Positions 8,313-15,582 of a DNA stretch of 64,000 bases are shown piece after piece. Where the stretch lies: assembly GCA_963775625.1 (NCBI GenBank), contig CAVZJM010000002.1, forward strand, positions 496,001 through 560,000, read 5' to 3'. The notes below the pieces were generated by a model, which was not told the DNA's origin, made no database searches, and worked only from the letters and a program-made list of their open reading frames with translations. Positions within the stretch are counted from its first letter, which is position 1. Every line of letters starts with the position of its first letter. A program made the position numbers and the translations under genes. The DNA is from JAIBJN01 sp963775625 (lineage in GTDB: Bacteria > Actinomycetota > Thermoleophilia > Gaiellales > Gaiellaceae).

Positions 8313-9083
8313 ATGGCCGAGGTCGAGACGACACGCGACGGCGCGGTGCTGACGATCGCGCTGAACCGGCCCGACAAGCTGAATGCGTTCGACGCGGCGA
8401 TGCACAAGGCCTTCGCGGGAGCGCTGAAGGACGCGGCCGCTCCGGAGGTGCGCGCAGTCGTTCTCACCGGCGCCGGGCGCGGGTTCTGCGTCGGGCAGGA
8501 CCTGTCCGAGCTGAGCGAGGGCGACCGCGACGTCGCCGGGCTCCTGCGGGAGCGCTGGAACCGCCACGTTCTCGGCCTGCGCCGCCTGGAGAAGCCGGTG
8601 CTGGCGGCGGTCAACGGCGCAGCGGCCGGCGCCGGGCTCTCGCTCGCCTGCGCCTGCGACCTGCGCGTCGCCGCGGACTCGGCCGCGTTCGTCCCGGCCT
8701 TCGTCAACGTCGGCCTCGTGCCGGACACGGGCGGCTCCTGGCTCGTTCCCCGGCTGCTCGGCTACGCCCGGGCGTTCGAGTGGATGTGCTCCGGCCGCAA
8801 GATCGGCGCCGACGAGGCGCTCGCCTGGGGGCTCGTGTCCGAGGTCACCCCGGCCGAGGAGGCGCTTCCCCGGGCGCAGGAGCGTGCCGCGGCGCTCGCT
8901 GCGCTTCCCACGCGGGCGATCGCCATGACGAAGCGCCTCTTCGAGCGCGCCGGCTCCTCGCGCCTCGAGGAGCAGCTCGAGCTGGAGGCGCAGCTTCAGG
9001 TCGCGGCGACCCGCACCGAGGATTTCGCCGAGGGAGTGGCGGCGTTCCTGGAGAAGCGCGAGCCTCGCTTCCGCGGCCTCTAG
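8313..9083 (+). CDS. paaG: Enoyl-CoA isomerase, PaaG-like (ring-1,2-epoxyphenylacetyl-CoA isomerase)
   Basis: A 256-residue crotonase-fold protein. The first catalytic-Glu site is replaced (GAAAGAGLSLACACDLRV) and the second segment reads NVGLVPDTGGSWLVPR, with the Asp typical of PaaG. PaaG converts ring-epoxidised phenylacetyl-CoA to the oxepin. The paaABCD cluster making its substrate lies 320 bp away on the opposite strand, which supports the assignment. I chose ATG 8313, preceded by GAGGAGCG, over upstream in-frame starts that lie in the intergenic region. It remains possible that this is another crotonase isomerase. Confidence 0.78.
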   Translation: MAEVETTRDGAVLTIALNRPDKLNAFDAAMHKAFAGALKDAAAPEVRAVVLTGAGRGFCVGQDLSELSEGDRDVAGLLRERWNRHVLGLRRLEKPVLAAVNGAAAGAGLSLACACDLRVAADSAAFVPAFVNVGLVPDTGGSWLVPRLLGYARAFEWMCSGRKIGADEALAWGLVSEVTPAEEALPRAQERAAALAALPTRAIAMTKRLFERAGSSRLEEQLELEAQLQVAATRTEDFAEGVAAFLEKREPRFRGL

Positions 9084-9112
9084 GAGAGGCCGCCGGTAGC
9101 ACCAGGTAGGCT

Positions 9113-9388
9113 GTGGAACCAGTGGGCTCGAAACTCGCCTACCGGCCTTTTGCACTGCTCTTCAGCGTCCTCGGCGGCATCATCGCGGGCACCGTCTTCA
9201 AGCAGATGTGGAAGCGGCTCTCGGGCACGGAGGACCCGCCGAAGGCGAGGGAGAGCGAGTACGGCTGGCGGGAGCTCCTGGCGGGCGCCGCGCTCCAGGG
9301 AGCACTTTTCGGGCTGGTGAAGGCAGCCATCGATCGAAGCGGCGCCCGGGCCTTCGAGAAGGTCACGGGCTCGTGGCCCGGCGACTAG
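9113..9388 (+). CDS. Small membrane protein, DUF4235 type
   Basis: A 91-residue protein starting at GTG 9113 (a GTG at 9122 is also possible). It shows an N-terminal hydrophobic helix (FALLFSVLGGIIAGTVFKQMW), a charged linker, and an amphipathic second segment (LLAGAALQGALFGLVKAAIDR). This layout matches the actinobacterial DUF4235 family, whose function is unknown. It sits between paaG and paaD, convergent to the latter, and does not look like part of the catabolic pathway. Confidence 0.65.
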   Translation: MEPVGSKLAYRPFALLFSVLGGIIAGTVFKQMWKRLSGTEDPPKARESEYGWRELLAGAALQGALFGLVKAAIDRSGARAFEKVTGSWPGD

Positions 9389-9403
9389 CGCCGATCGCCG
9401 ACC

Positions 9404-9889
9404 CTAGATCGTCTTGAACTGCTCGAACGGCTGCCGGCAGCTCTCGCAGTAGCGGATCGAGCGGCACGGGGTGGGGCCGAAGATGTTCTCCAGCTTCGTG
9501 TCCGTCGAGCCGCAGTACGGGCAGCGGAACGCCCCGGCGTCTAGCTGCACGAGGGTCGGTCCGGCTTCTGCCCGTGGCCGCGGCGGGGCGAAGCCGGACT
9601 CCTCGAGCTTCCGGCGGCCCTCCGGCGTGATGCGGTCGGTCGACCACGAATCGTCGAGGACGACGTCGATCTCCGGCTCGGCGCCGAGCGCGCGGACAGC
9701 CTCGGCCAGCTGCGTGCGCATGACCTCCTGGGCCGGGCAGCCGAGGAACGTCGGCGTGAACTCGACGCGGACGCGCTCGCCCTCGACCTCGACCTCGCGG
9801 ACGACGCCGAGGTCGACCAGCGAGATCACCGGGATCTCGGGATCCTTGACCTCGGCCAGAGCCGCCCACACCCTCTCGGTGGTCACCAT
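9404..9889 (-). CDS. paaD: Phenylacetyl-CoA epoxidase assembly protein PaaD
   Basis: A 161-residue protein combining a DUF59/MIP18-like domain (DPEIPVISLVDLGVVREVEV, with the conserved DPEIP) and a C-terminal zinc-ribbon (FRCPYCGSTD, then CRSIRYCESCRQPFEQFK). This architecture is typical of PaaD, thought to help mature the iron sites of the PaaABC epoxidase. ATG 9889 overlaps the end of paaC by 7 bp, so the paaABCD genes on the minus strand are translationally linked. PaaE, the reductase, is not found in this window. Confidence 0.92.
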   Translation of the reverse strand: MVTTERVWAALAEVKDPEIPVISLVDLGVVREVEVEGERVRVEFTPTFLGCPAQEVMRTQLAEAVRALGAEPEIDVVLDDSWSTDRITPEGRRKLEESGFAPPRPRAEAGPTLVQLDAGAFRCPYCGSTDTKLENIFGPTPCRSIRYCESCRQPFEQFKTI

Positions 9890-10542
9890 GCCGCACCCGG
9901 CACCGAGCGGCGCACCATCGTCATCTCCTCGTGCAGCGCCGCGAACCCCTGATCGTGCGAGCCGCGCTCGACCGCGTCGACCTCCTCGCGGCCGACCAGC
10001 TCGGCGAGTCGTCCGCGCTGCCCGGGCTCGACGACGCCAAGCGCGTACGGCCACAGCCGGCCGACCGCGGCAGCGAAGCGCTCCTCGCCTTCGAGCTTGT
10101 CCGCCCACATCCGGGCGTGCATCCGGTGGTAGGCCTCCTCACGGTCCATCTTCGCCGCGAGCCCGGCCAGCTCGGGCCAGTCGGACTCCCTGAGCTCGGC
10201 GACCCGGAGCGCGTCGGCGGTCTCGTAGAGCCAGTGGCGCGCGATCGTCGCGGCCCAGTCGCCGACCAGCTGCAGCTCCACGAAGGGCGCGCAGCGGTAC
10301 TGATCCGGTTCGCGGTCGAAGGCGAGCGCGTCGGCGTCGCCGCCGAGCACGCCTGCCGCCAGCTCGTACAGCGCTCGCGCGTGGCCGATTTCGCCCTGGG
10401 CGATCGAGGAGAAGGCGACGTCCTCCTCCAGGAACGGCGCGACGCCGGTCCACTCGGAGTCGCGCCAGCCGAGGACGAGCTCGTCGTCGGCGAAGGCGAG
10501 AACCGCCTCGACGGCGGCCTCAGACGGTGCCTGCGCGCTCAC
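9883..10542 (-). CDS. paaC: Phenylacetyl-CoA 1,2-epoxidase structural subunit PaaC
   Basis: A 219-residue helical ferritin-like protein (ELVLGWRDSEWTGVAPFLEEDVAFSS, followed by AQGEIGHARALYEL). PaaC is the non-catalytic partner of PaaA in the ring-epoxidising multicomponent oxygenase. It is somewhat shorter than the roughly 250 residues of the Escherichia coli protein. The start (ATG 10542) overlaps paaB by 23 bp and the end overlaps paaD, which gives a compact operon. Confidence 0.92.
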   Translation of the reverse strand: MSAQAPSEAAVEAVLAFADDELVLGWRDSEWTGVAPFLEEDVAFSSIAQGEIGHARALYELAAGVLGGDADALAFDREPDQYRCAPFVELQLVGDWAATIARHWLYETADALRVAELRESDWPELAGLAAKMDREEAYHRMHARMWADKLEGEERFAAAVGRLWPYALGVVEPGQRGRLAELVGREEVDAVERGSHDQGFAALHEEMTMVRRSVPGAAW

Positions 10543-10798
10543 GCGCTTCCTTCAGCTTGATCTTCAGCGAGTAGCCGTCCACCCGCCGGTAGTCGCGGTC
10601 GAAGACGTCGGCGACGTACGGCTCGTCGATCTCGAGGATCTCCTCGCGAGGGACGATCCACAGCGCGACCGACTCGGCGCGCCGGCCGTAGAACTCGACC
10701 GCGTAGGCCTCCGCGAACTCGCGGTCGGGCGCCTCGAGCGAGCCGCCGTGCTGGAACGGCTGGCCCTCGCGCTCCTGGCGGAAGACCTCCCAGATCAC
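10520..10798 (-). CDS. paaB: Phenylacetyl-CoA 1,2-epoxidase subunit PaaB
   Basis: A 92-residue protein starting at GTG 10798, directly overlapping the end of paaA by 4 bp. Its sequence (VIWEVFRQEREGQPFQHGGS, then EFAEAYAVEFYGRRAESVALW) fits PaaB, a small dimeric bridging subunit that links PaaAC heterodimers. The alternative long frame upstream is only an antisense-like extension within paaA. Overlaps on both sides indicate coupled translation. Confidence 0.93.
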   Translation of the reverse strand: MIWEVFRQEREGQPFQHGGSLEAPDREFAEAYAVEFYGRRAESVALWIVPREEILEIDEPYVADVFDRDYRRVDGYSLKIKLKEARERAGTV

Positions 10799-11703
10799 GC
10801 CGCGTCGGCGAGGACCGCCCGGCGCACCCAGGCCGTCTCCTCGCGCGAGGCGCGCCGGAGGCCGAGCCGCCGCTCCGTCTCGGGGCCGTGGCCGGTGACG
10901 ACCCACTTGAGCTCGTCCCAGTCGGGCTCCGCGTAGTGCCAGACGCCGGTCGCCTCGTCCTTTTCGAGCGCCGCGTCCGGCACGGTGAGGCCGAGCTCCC
11001 AGATCTGCGGGACGTACCCGTCGAGGAACTGCTGGCGGGCCTCCTCGTTGGCCTGGCTCTTGATCCGCCACCGGTACATCGGGTCGTTCTCGGCCGGGAT
11101 CGGGTTCCCGTGGAACTGCATGAGCGGCCCCCACCAGCGGTCGATCGCCTCCTGCACCAGCTCCCGCTGCTCCTCGCTCCCGGTCATCATCGCCAGCACG
11201 ACGTCCCGGCCGTGGAGGATATGGAAGGACTCCTCCCAGCAGATCTTCTTCATGATCCGCGCGTAAGGCGCGTAGGAGCACTTCAGGAGCGCCTTCTGGG
11301 AGATGATCGCCGCCGCGTCGACGAGCCAGGCGATCACGCCGACGTCGCCCCAGGTCTTCGTCGGGTAGTGGAAGACGTTGTGGAACTTCGTCCTGCCCGC
11401 GACCAGGTCGTCGAAGCAGGCCTCGCGCGGCTTGCCGAGGTCCTCGACGACGCGGTAGATGAGCTGGCCGTGACCGACCTCGTCCTGCACCTTCGCGGTC
11501 AGGGCGAGCTTCCGCTGGAGCGTCGGCGCGCGGAGGATCCACTCGCGCTCGGGGAGGACGCCCATCAGCTCCGAGTTCCCGTGCATCTCAATGAACTTGA
11601 CGAGGGCCGTCCGGTAGTCCTCAGGTAGCGGATCGCCGCTCTCGACCTGGCCCCCCTCCTGGACGTACGCCCGGAACTCGTCGTCGGCCATTCGCTCCAG
11701 CAC
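10795..11703 (-). CDS. paaA: Phenylacetyl-CoA 1,2-epoxidase catalytic subunit PaaA
   Basis: The di-iron oxygenase subunit that epoxidises the aromatic ring of phenylacetyl-CoA. Iron-ligand helices are visible as KVQDEVGHGQLIYR and CWEESFHILHGRD, with the earlier ligand in the ELMGVLPEREW region. Three starts are possible: GTG 11709, GTG 11703 and ATG 11691. GGGAGG lies directly against 11709 but about 5 bases before 11703, so I prefer 11703 (302 residues). It is the first gene of paaABCD and is divergent from the TetR gene, with a PaaR-type box between them. Confidence 0.93.
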   Translation of the reverse strand: MLERMADDEFRAYVQEGGQVESGDPLPEDYRTALVKFIEMHGNSELMGVLPEREWILRAPTLQRKLALTAKVQDEVGHGQLIYRVVEDLGKPREACFDDLVAGRTKFHNVFHYPTKTWGDVGVIAWLVDAAAIISQKALLKCSYAPYARIMKKICWEESFHILHGRDVVLAMMTGSEEQRELVQEAIDRWWGPLMQFHGNPIPAENDPMYRWRIKSQANEEARQQFLDGYVPQIWELGLTVPDAALEKDEATGVWHYAEPDWDELKWVVTGHGPETERRLGLRRASREETAWVRRAVLADAA

Positions 11704-11717
11704 GGACACCTCCCAAC

Positions 11718-11731
11718 CGAACGATCGTTAG
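11718..11731. promoter_or_regulatory. PaaR-type operator between paaA and its TetR regulator
   Basis: The 14-mer CGAACGATCGTTAG fits in every fixed position the pseudopalindrome CNAACGNNCGTTNG that I recall for the Thermus phenylacetate repressor PaaR. It lies in the 43-bp divergent gap, 14 bp before the paaA start and 15 bp before the regulator start, so binding would block both promoters. Release by phenylacetyl-CoA is inferred from the family. Confidence 0.75.
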
Positions 11732-11746
11732 TATGGGCAGGGTACC

Positions 11747-12319
11747 ATGAGCCGCCGCGAGGAGCTTGCGCGCGAGGCCGCCCGCCTCTTTGCCGAGAAG
11801 GGCTATCACGGCACGTCGATCGGGGCGCTTGCGGACGCGATCGGCGTCCAGAAGGGCTCGCTCTACGCCCACATCGAGGGCAAGCAGGACCTCCTCCACG
11901 AGACGATGCAGCAGGGCGCGGAGGCGTTTCACGGCGCGCTCGACGAGATCCCCGAGGAGCTGCCCGCGACCGAGAAGATCCGGCTCGCCCTGCGCGCCCA
12001 TCTGCGGGTCGTCGCCGGCCAGCTGGAGCTCGCCACCGTCTTCGTGCAGGAGTGGCGGTACCTCGACGACGAACGCCGGGAGCAGTTCGTGGACGAGCGG
12101 CGGCGCTACGAGGAGCGGGTGCGGGCGCTCTTCCGCGAGGGCCGCGAGCAGGGGGAGCTGCGCTCGGACCTCGACGAGAACGTGGCGGCGCTCCTCTTCC
12201 TCTCGGCTGCGAACTGGGCCTTCACGTGGCTTCGTGCGGGTGCCGACACGGATGCCCTGGCGGACGCGTTCCACGCGCTTCTCGTCGACGGCATGCGCGG
12301 TTACTCGACCCCGGCCTAA
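11747..12319 (+). CDS. paaR: TetR-family regulator, probable phenylacetate repressor (PaaR-like)
   Basis: A 190-residue TetR protein. The N-terminal HTH (ARLFAEKGYHGTSIGALADA, then KGSLYAHIEGKQDLL) is clear, followed by a helical ligand-binding domain. It is divergent from paaABCD and separated from it by a box matching the PaaR consensus, which implies control of the phenylacetate operon and of itself. Phenylacetyl-CoA as ligand is inferred from known PaaR/TetR phenylacetate repressors. The stop codon (12317-12319) runs into the first copy of the stop-abutting repeat element. Confidence 0.82.
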   Translation: MSRREELAREAARLFAEKGYHGTSIGALADAIGVQKGSLYAHIEGKQDLLHETMQQGAEAFHGALDEIPEELPATEKIRLALRAHLRVVAGQLELATVFVQEWRYLDDERREQFVDERRRYEERVRALFREGREQGELRSDLDENVAALLFLSAANWAFTWLRAGADTDALADAFHALLVDGMRGYSTPA

Positions 12320-12480
12320 GAGCACGTCTCAAAATGAAACCCTGTGCCGCCGGGCCGCGCTGCTCGCCCAGGGCTGCGTCCGCGGTCGCCCGTAGCTTCC
12401 TGCTACGAGCGCTCCCTGCGTCCTTGTCTCGGAACGACCATCGCACCTCGACGGCGAGGCGTCACTCTGAAACGTGCTCT
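12319..12480 (+). repeat. Stop-abutting TIR element, copy 1 (subfamily A)
   Basis: A 162-bp element whose first base is the last base of the regulator's TAA. The ends AGAGCACGTCTCAAAATGA and, inverted, AGAGCACGTTTCAGAGTGA match in 16 of 19 positions. The core has the family block TGCCGCCGGGCCGCGCTGCT, a central hairpin CGTAGC-ttcct-GCTACG (12391-12407), and CCCTGCGTCCTTG before the right arm. Apparent ORFs inside it are chance products of the repeated core. Confidence 0.85.
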
Positions 12481-12507
12481 AAGCGAGGTCCCGACTACAG
12501 TGGCGGC

Positions 12508-13398
12508 GTGTCGAGCGCCCTCATCGTCAATCCCCGGGCGTCGCGGGTCACGCCTGAGCTGACGGTCGGGGTGGAGCGAGCGCTTGCCGCAGGCGGCGAC
12601 GTCGACACGCTGATCACCGAGGGGCCGCGGCACGCCGCCGACCTGGCGGCCGCGGCCGCGCAGACCTACGAGCGGCTGTATGTCTTCGGCGGGGACGGCG
12701 CCTTCAACGAGGCCGTGAACGGGATCGACGTCGACGTGCCGGTGGGCTTCATTCCGGGCGGCGGCACCAGCGTGCTCACCCGGGCGCTCGGGCTTCCGCG
12801 CGACCCGCTCGCGTGTGCCCGACTGCTCGCCGGCGCCACGCGCGAGCGCAGGATCTCGCTCGGGCGGGTCAACGGCCGCCGCTTCACCTTCAGCGCGGGG
12901 ATCGGTCTCGACGCCGAGCTCATCCGGCGCATCGAGGATCACGGCCGGCCGGACGGCAAGCGCCCGAGCGACACCGCCTTCGTCCGGGCGCTCGCCGGCA
13001 TCCTCGCCCATCGAGGCGGGCGGCTCCGTCCGGCGATGACGGTCGCGAGCCGGGGGCGAGTTGCGTTCGCGATGGTCGCGAACTGCGACCCGTACACGTA
13101 TGTCGGCTCCCTGCCCGTTCGCGTGGCGCCGCGGGCGCGCTTCGAGCTCGGCCTCGATCTCGTCGCACCGCGCGACGTCGCGCCGTGGCGCCTGCCGCAG
13201 CTCGCCGCCTGGGCCTTCGCGGGGCGCGGGCAGGTGAGCTCGCCGCACGCGTTGTACCTCCACGATCTGGACGAGATCGAGATCGAGTGCGACGCACCGA
13301 TGCCGCTCCAGGTGGACGGCGAGGATCTCGGGGATGTGGATGCGGCGCATTTCGAGGCGGAACGGGACGCGCTCCGGGTCCTCGTGGGCGATACCTAG
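12508..13398 (+). CDS. Diacylglycerol/lipid kinase-like protein (DAGK catalytic domain)
   Basis: A 296-residue protein starting at GTG 12508. It begins with SSALIVNPRASRVTPEL and carries the nucleotide-binding motif FGGDGAFNEAVNG (GGDG of the DAGK/YegS family) and GGGTSVLTRALGLP. The C-terminal beta-sandwich ends with LQVDGEDLGD, as in lipid kinases. Members phosphorylate diacylglycerol, sphingosine or related lipids using ATP. The gene is isolated: repeat copies 1 and 2 lie directly on either side. The substrate is unknown. Confidence 0.82.
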   Translation: MSSALIVNPRASRVTPELTVGVERALAAGGDVDTLITEGPRHAADLAAAAAQTYERLYVFGGDGAFNEAVNGIDVDVPVGFIPGGGTSVLTRALGLPRDPLACARLLAGATRERRISLGRVNGRRFTFSAGIGLDAELIRRIEDHGRPDGKRPSDTAFVRALAGILAHRGGRLRPAMTVASRGRVAFAMVANCDPYTYVGSLPVRVAPRARFELGLDLVAPRDVAPWRLPQLAAWAFAGRGQVSSPHALYLHDLDEIEIECDAPMPLQVDGEDLGDVDAAHFEAERDALRVLVGDT

Positions 13399-13567
13399 GG
13401 AAGCTGTTTCGAAACGAAGCCCTGTGCCGCCGGGCCGCGCTGCTCGCCCCGATGCTGCGTCCTCAGTCCCTCCCGTAGCCTCCGGCTACGCGCGCTCCCT
13501 GCGTCCTTGCCTCGGAACGACCATCGCACCTCGGCGACGAGGCGTCATCTCGAAACGTATTCTTAGG
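13395..13567 (+). repeat. Stop-abutting TIR element, copy 2 (subfamily A)
   Basis: A 173-bp element that contains the TAG stop of the kinase-like gene (13396-13398) and ends 3 bp before the GTG of the E1-alpha gene. The ends pair as CTAGGGAAGCTGTTTCGA with CCTAAGAATACGTTTCGA inverted. The core is close to copy 1, with central hairpin CGTAGCC-tcc-GGCTACG at 13474-13490. It fills the whole intergenic gap, so it must include or border the promoter of the downstream operon. Confidence 0.85.
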
Positions 13568-13569
13568 AC

Positions 13570-14607
13570 GTGGCACAGGTGCTTCCGGCCGAGCACGACG
13601 TCCGGCGGATCATCGGCGATGGGGAAGGGGTGGCGGACGGCGAGGTCGAGGGCCTGGATGACGCTGCGCTCCTCGACCTCTACCGCGGGATGGTCCTCCT
13701 CCGAGCCTACGACGAGCGCTCCGTCGTCTACCACCGGCAAGGCCGGATCGGGACGTACGCGATCTTCTGGGGCCACGAGGCCATCCAGGTCGGCTCGGCG
13801 CTCGCGCTCGCCGACGAAGACTGGATCTTCCCCTCGTACCGCGAGTCGGCGATCGGGCTCCTGCGCGGGATGCCCCCCGAGACCGTGCTCGCGTGGTGGC
13901 GCGGCCACCCCGCCGGCTGGTGGAATCCGCGGGAGTTCGCCGTCGCGTCGATCACGGTGCCGATCGCCACGCACGTCCCGCACGCGGTGGGATACGCCTG
14001 GGGAGCGAAGCTGAAGGGCCGGGGCGACTGCGCGATCGCGTACTTCGGCGACGGCGCCACGTCCGAGGGCGCTTTCCACGAGGGTGCGAACTTCGCCGCC
14101 GTCATGGGCGCGCCCGTCGTCCTCCTCTGCAACAACAACCAGTGGGCGATCTCCACTCCGCTGGCTGCCCAGACGCGCGCGGCGTCGCTGGCGGACAAGG
14201 CGGTCGGCTACGGGATGCCCGGCGTGCGCGTCGACGGCGGCGACGTGCTCGCCGTCTACGAGGTGACGGCCGAGGCGCTCGCCCGCGCTCGCGCCGGCGA
14301 TGGGCCGACGTTCGTCGAGGCGCTCACCTACCGAGCGGCGCCGCACGCCACCGCCGACGATCCCAGCGCCTACTGGGACGCCGACCGCGTGGAGGCCGAG
14401 CGCGCAAACGAGTGCGTTGGCCGCTACGAGCGCTACCTGCGCCGGGCGGGCATCCTCACGGACGACCTGGCCGAGGAGGCGAAGGCCGACGCGCTGGCGC
14501 GCATGAAGCAGGGGATCGCGGCCGTCGAGGCGCTTCCGCCGCCCGACCCCGACCTCCTCTTCGCTCACGCGTACGTCGAGCCGCCCGCGTCCGTGAGGGA
14601 CGGCTAG
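13570..14607 (+). CDS. 2-oxoacid dehydrogenase E1 component, alpha subunit
   Basis: A 345-residue thiamine-diphosphate enzyme subunit starting at GTG 13570. The ThDP motif reads AYFGDGATSEGAFHEG and ends NNNQWAIST. The substrate-entry segment FPSYRESAIGLL is also present. With the beta subunit it decarboxylates a 2-oxoacid and transfers the acyl group to lipoyl-E2. Motifs do not decide between pyruvate and branched-chain 2-oxoacids. It is first in an E1alpha-E1beta-E2 operon; no lipoamide dehydrogenase (E3) gene follows. The start lies 3 bp after repeat copy 2. Confidence 0.92.
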   Translation: MAQVLPAEHDVRRIIGDGEGVADGEVEGLDDAALLDLYRGMVLLRAYDERSVVYHRQGRIGTYAIFWGHEAIQVGSALALADEDWIFPSYRESAIGLLRGMPPETVLAWWRGHPAGWWNPREFAVASITVPIATHVPHAVGYAWGAKLKGRGDCAIAYFGDGATSEGAFHEGANFAAVMGAPVVLLCNNNQWAISTPLAAQTRAASLADKAVGYGMPGVRVDGGDVLAVYEVTAEALARARAGDGPTFVEALTYRAAPHATADDPSAYWDADRVEAERANECVGRYERYLRRAGILTDDLAEEAKADALARMKQGIAAVEALPPPDPDLLFAHAYVEPPASVRDG

Positions 14608-15575
14608 TGGCGGAGATGACGCTCGTCGAGGCAGTGAACGACGCCCTCCACGTGGAGATGGAGCGCGACGAGGCGATCATGGTCCTGGGGGAGGACGTCG
14701 GCCGGGCAGGGGGCGTCTTTCGCGCGACCGCGGGTCTGCACGAGCGCTTCGGCGCCGATCGGTGCGTCGACACGCCCCTCGCGGAGGCGGGGATCCTCGG
14801 CACGGCCATCGGCCTGGCGATGGCGGGCTGGCGGCCCGTGTGCGAGATGCAGTACGAGTCCTTCAGCTATCCCTGCCTCGACCAGCTGATCACGCACGTC
14901 GGCCGCTACCGCTGGCGGACGGGGGGCGCGATGGAGTTCCCGCTGACGATCCGCATGCCGACGGGCGGGGGCGTGCGGGCGCCCGAGCTGCACGAGGACT
15001 CGCCGGAGGCCTACTACGTGCACACGCCCGGCGTGAAGGTGGCGATCCCGTCCACGCCCGCCGACGCGAAGGGGCTGCTCGCAGCGGCCGTCCGCGACCC
15101 CGACCCCGTCGTCGTCTTCGAGCCGAAGGTCCTCTACCGGAGCCCGCGCGGCGAGGTTCCCGAGGGCGAGCACATCGTGCCGCTCGGGGAGGCGCGGATC
15201 GCGCGGGAGGGGGCCGACGTGACCCTGATCGCGTACGGCGCGATGGTGCAGGTCTGCCTCGAGGCGGCCGAGCTTCTCGACGCGAGCGCCGAGGTCGTCG
15301 ACATCCGGTCGCTGAAGCCGCTCGACGAGGGAGCGATCCTCGCGTCGGTCGGCAAGACCGGCAGGGTGGTGGTCGTCCAGGAGGCGCCGCGCGTCGCGGG
15401 CTTCGGCGCGGAGATCGCCGCCGTGATCGCCGAGAAGGCGATCCTCGACCTCCAGGGGCCGATCCTGCGCGTCACCGGCTACGACGTCCCCTTCCCGCAC
15501 TGGTCGCTCGAGGACGCGTACCTGCCGACGCCGGAGCGGGTTGCCGAGGCGGCGCGAAGGGTCCTCGGCTACTAA
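14607..15575 (+). CDS. 2-oxoacid dehydrogenase E1 component, beta subunit
   Basis: A 322-residue transketolase-like subunit starting at GTG 14607, sharing one base with the alpha-subunit stop (TAGTG). Typical blocks are LGEDVGRAGGVFRATAGL, DTPLAEAGILGTAIGLAMAG and the C-terminal domain VVDIRSLKPLDEGAI. It completes the ThDP site and heterotetramer with the alpha subunit. Translation is coupled to its partner. The longer upstream frame is a chance extension inside the alpha gene. Confidence 0.93.
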   Translation: MAEMTLVEAVNDALHVEMERDEAIMVLGEDVGRAGGVFRATAGLHERFGADRCVDTPLAEAGILGTAIGLAMAGWRPVCEMQYESFSYPCLDQLITHVGRYRWRTGGAMEFPLTIRMPTGGGVRAPELHEDSPEAYYVHTPGVKVAIPSTPADAKGLLAAAVRDPDPVVVFEPKVLYRSPRGEVPEGEHIVPLGEARIAREGADVTLIAYGAMVQVCLEAAELLDASAEVVDIRSLKPLDEGAILASVGKTGRVVVVQEAPRVAGFGAEIAAVIAEKAILDLQGPILRVTGYDVPFPHWSLEDAYLPTPERVAEAARRVLGY

Positions 15576-15582
15576 TCGCCCC

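Noticed and set aside
12319..12480. Reading the TIR elements as an insertion sequence with a transposase
   Set aside because: Elements are too short to encode a protein and no target-site duplication is evident; they are at most non-autonomous.
12344..12562. Short ORFs beginning MPPGRAARP in several intergenic regions, which look like a repeated small protein
   Set aside because: They are translations of the shared core of the TIR elements, with different lengths and ends in each copy and no consistent ribosome site. The similarity is of DNA, not of a conserved protein.
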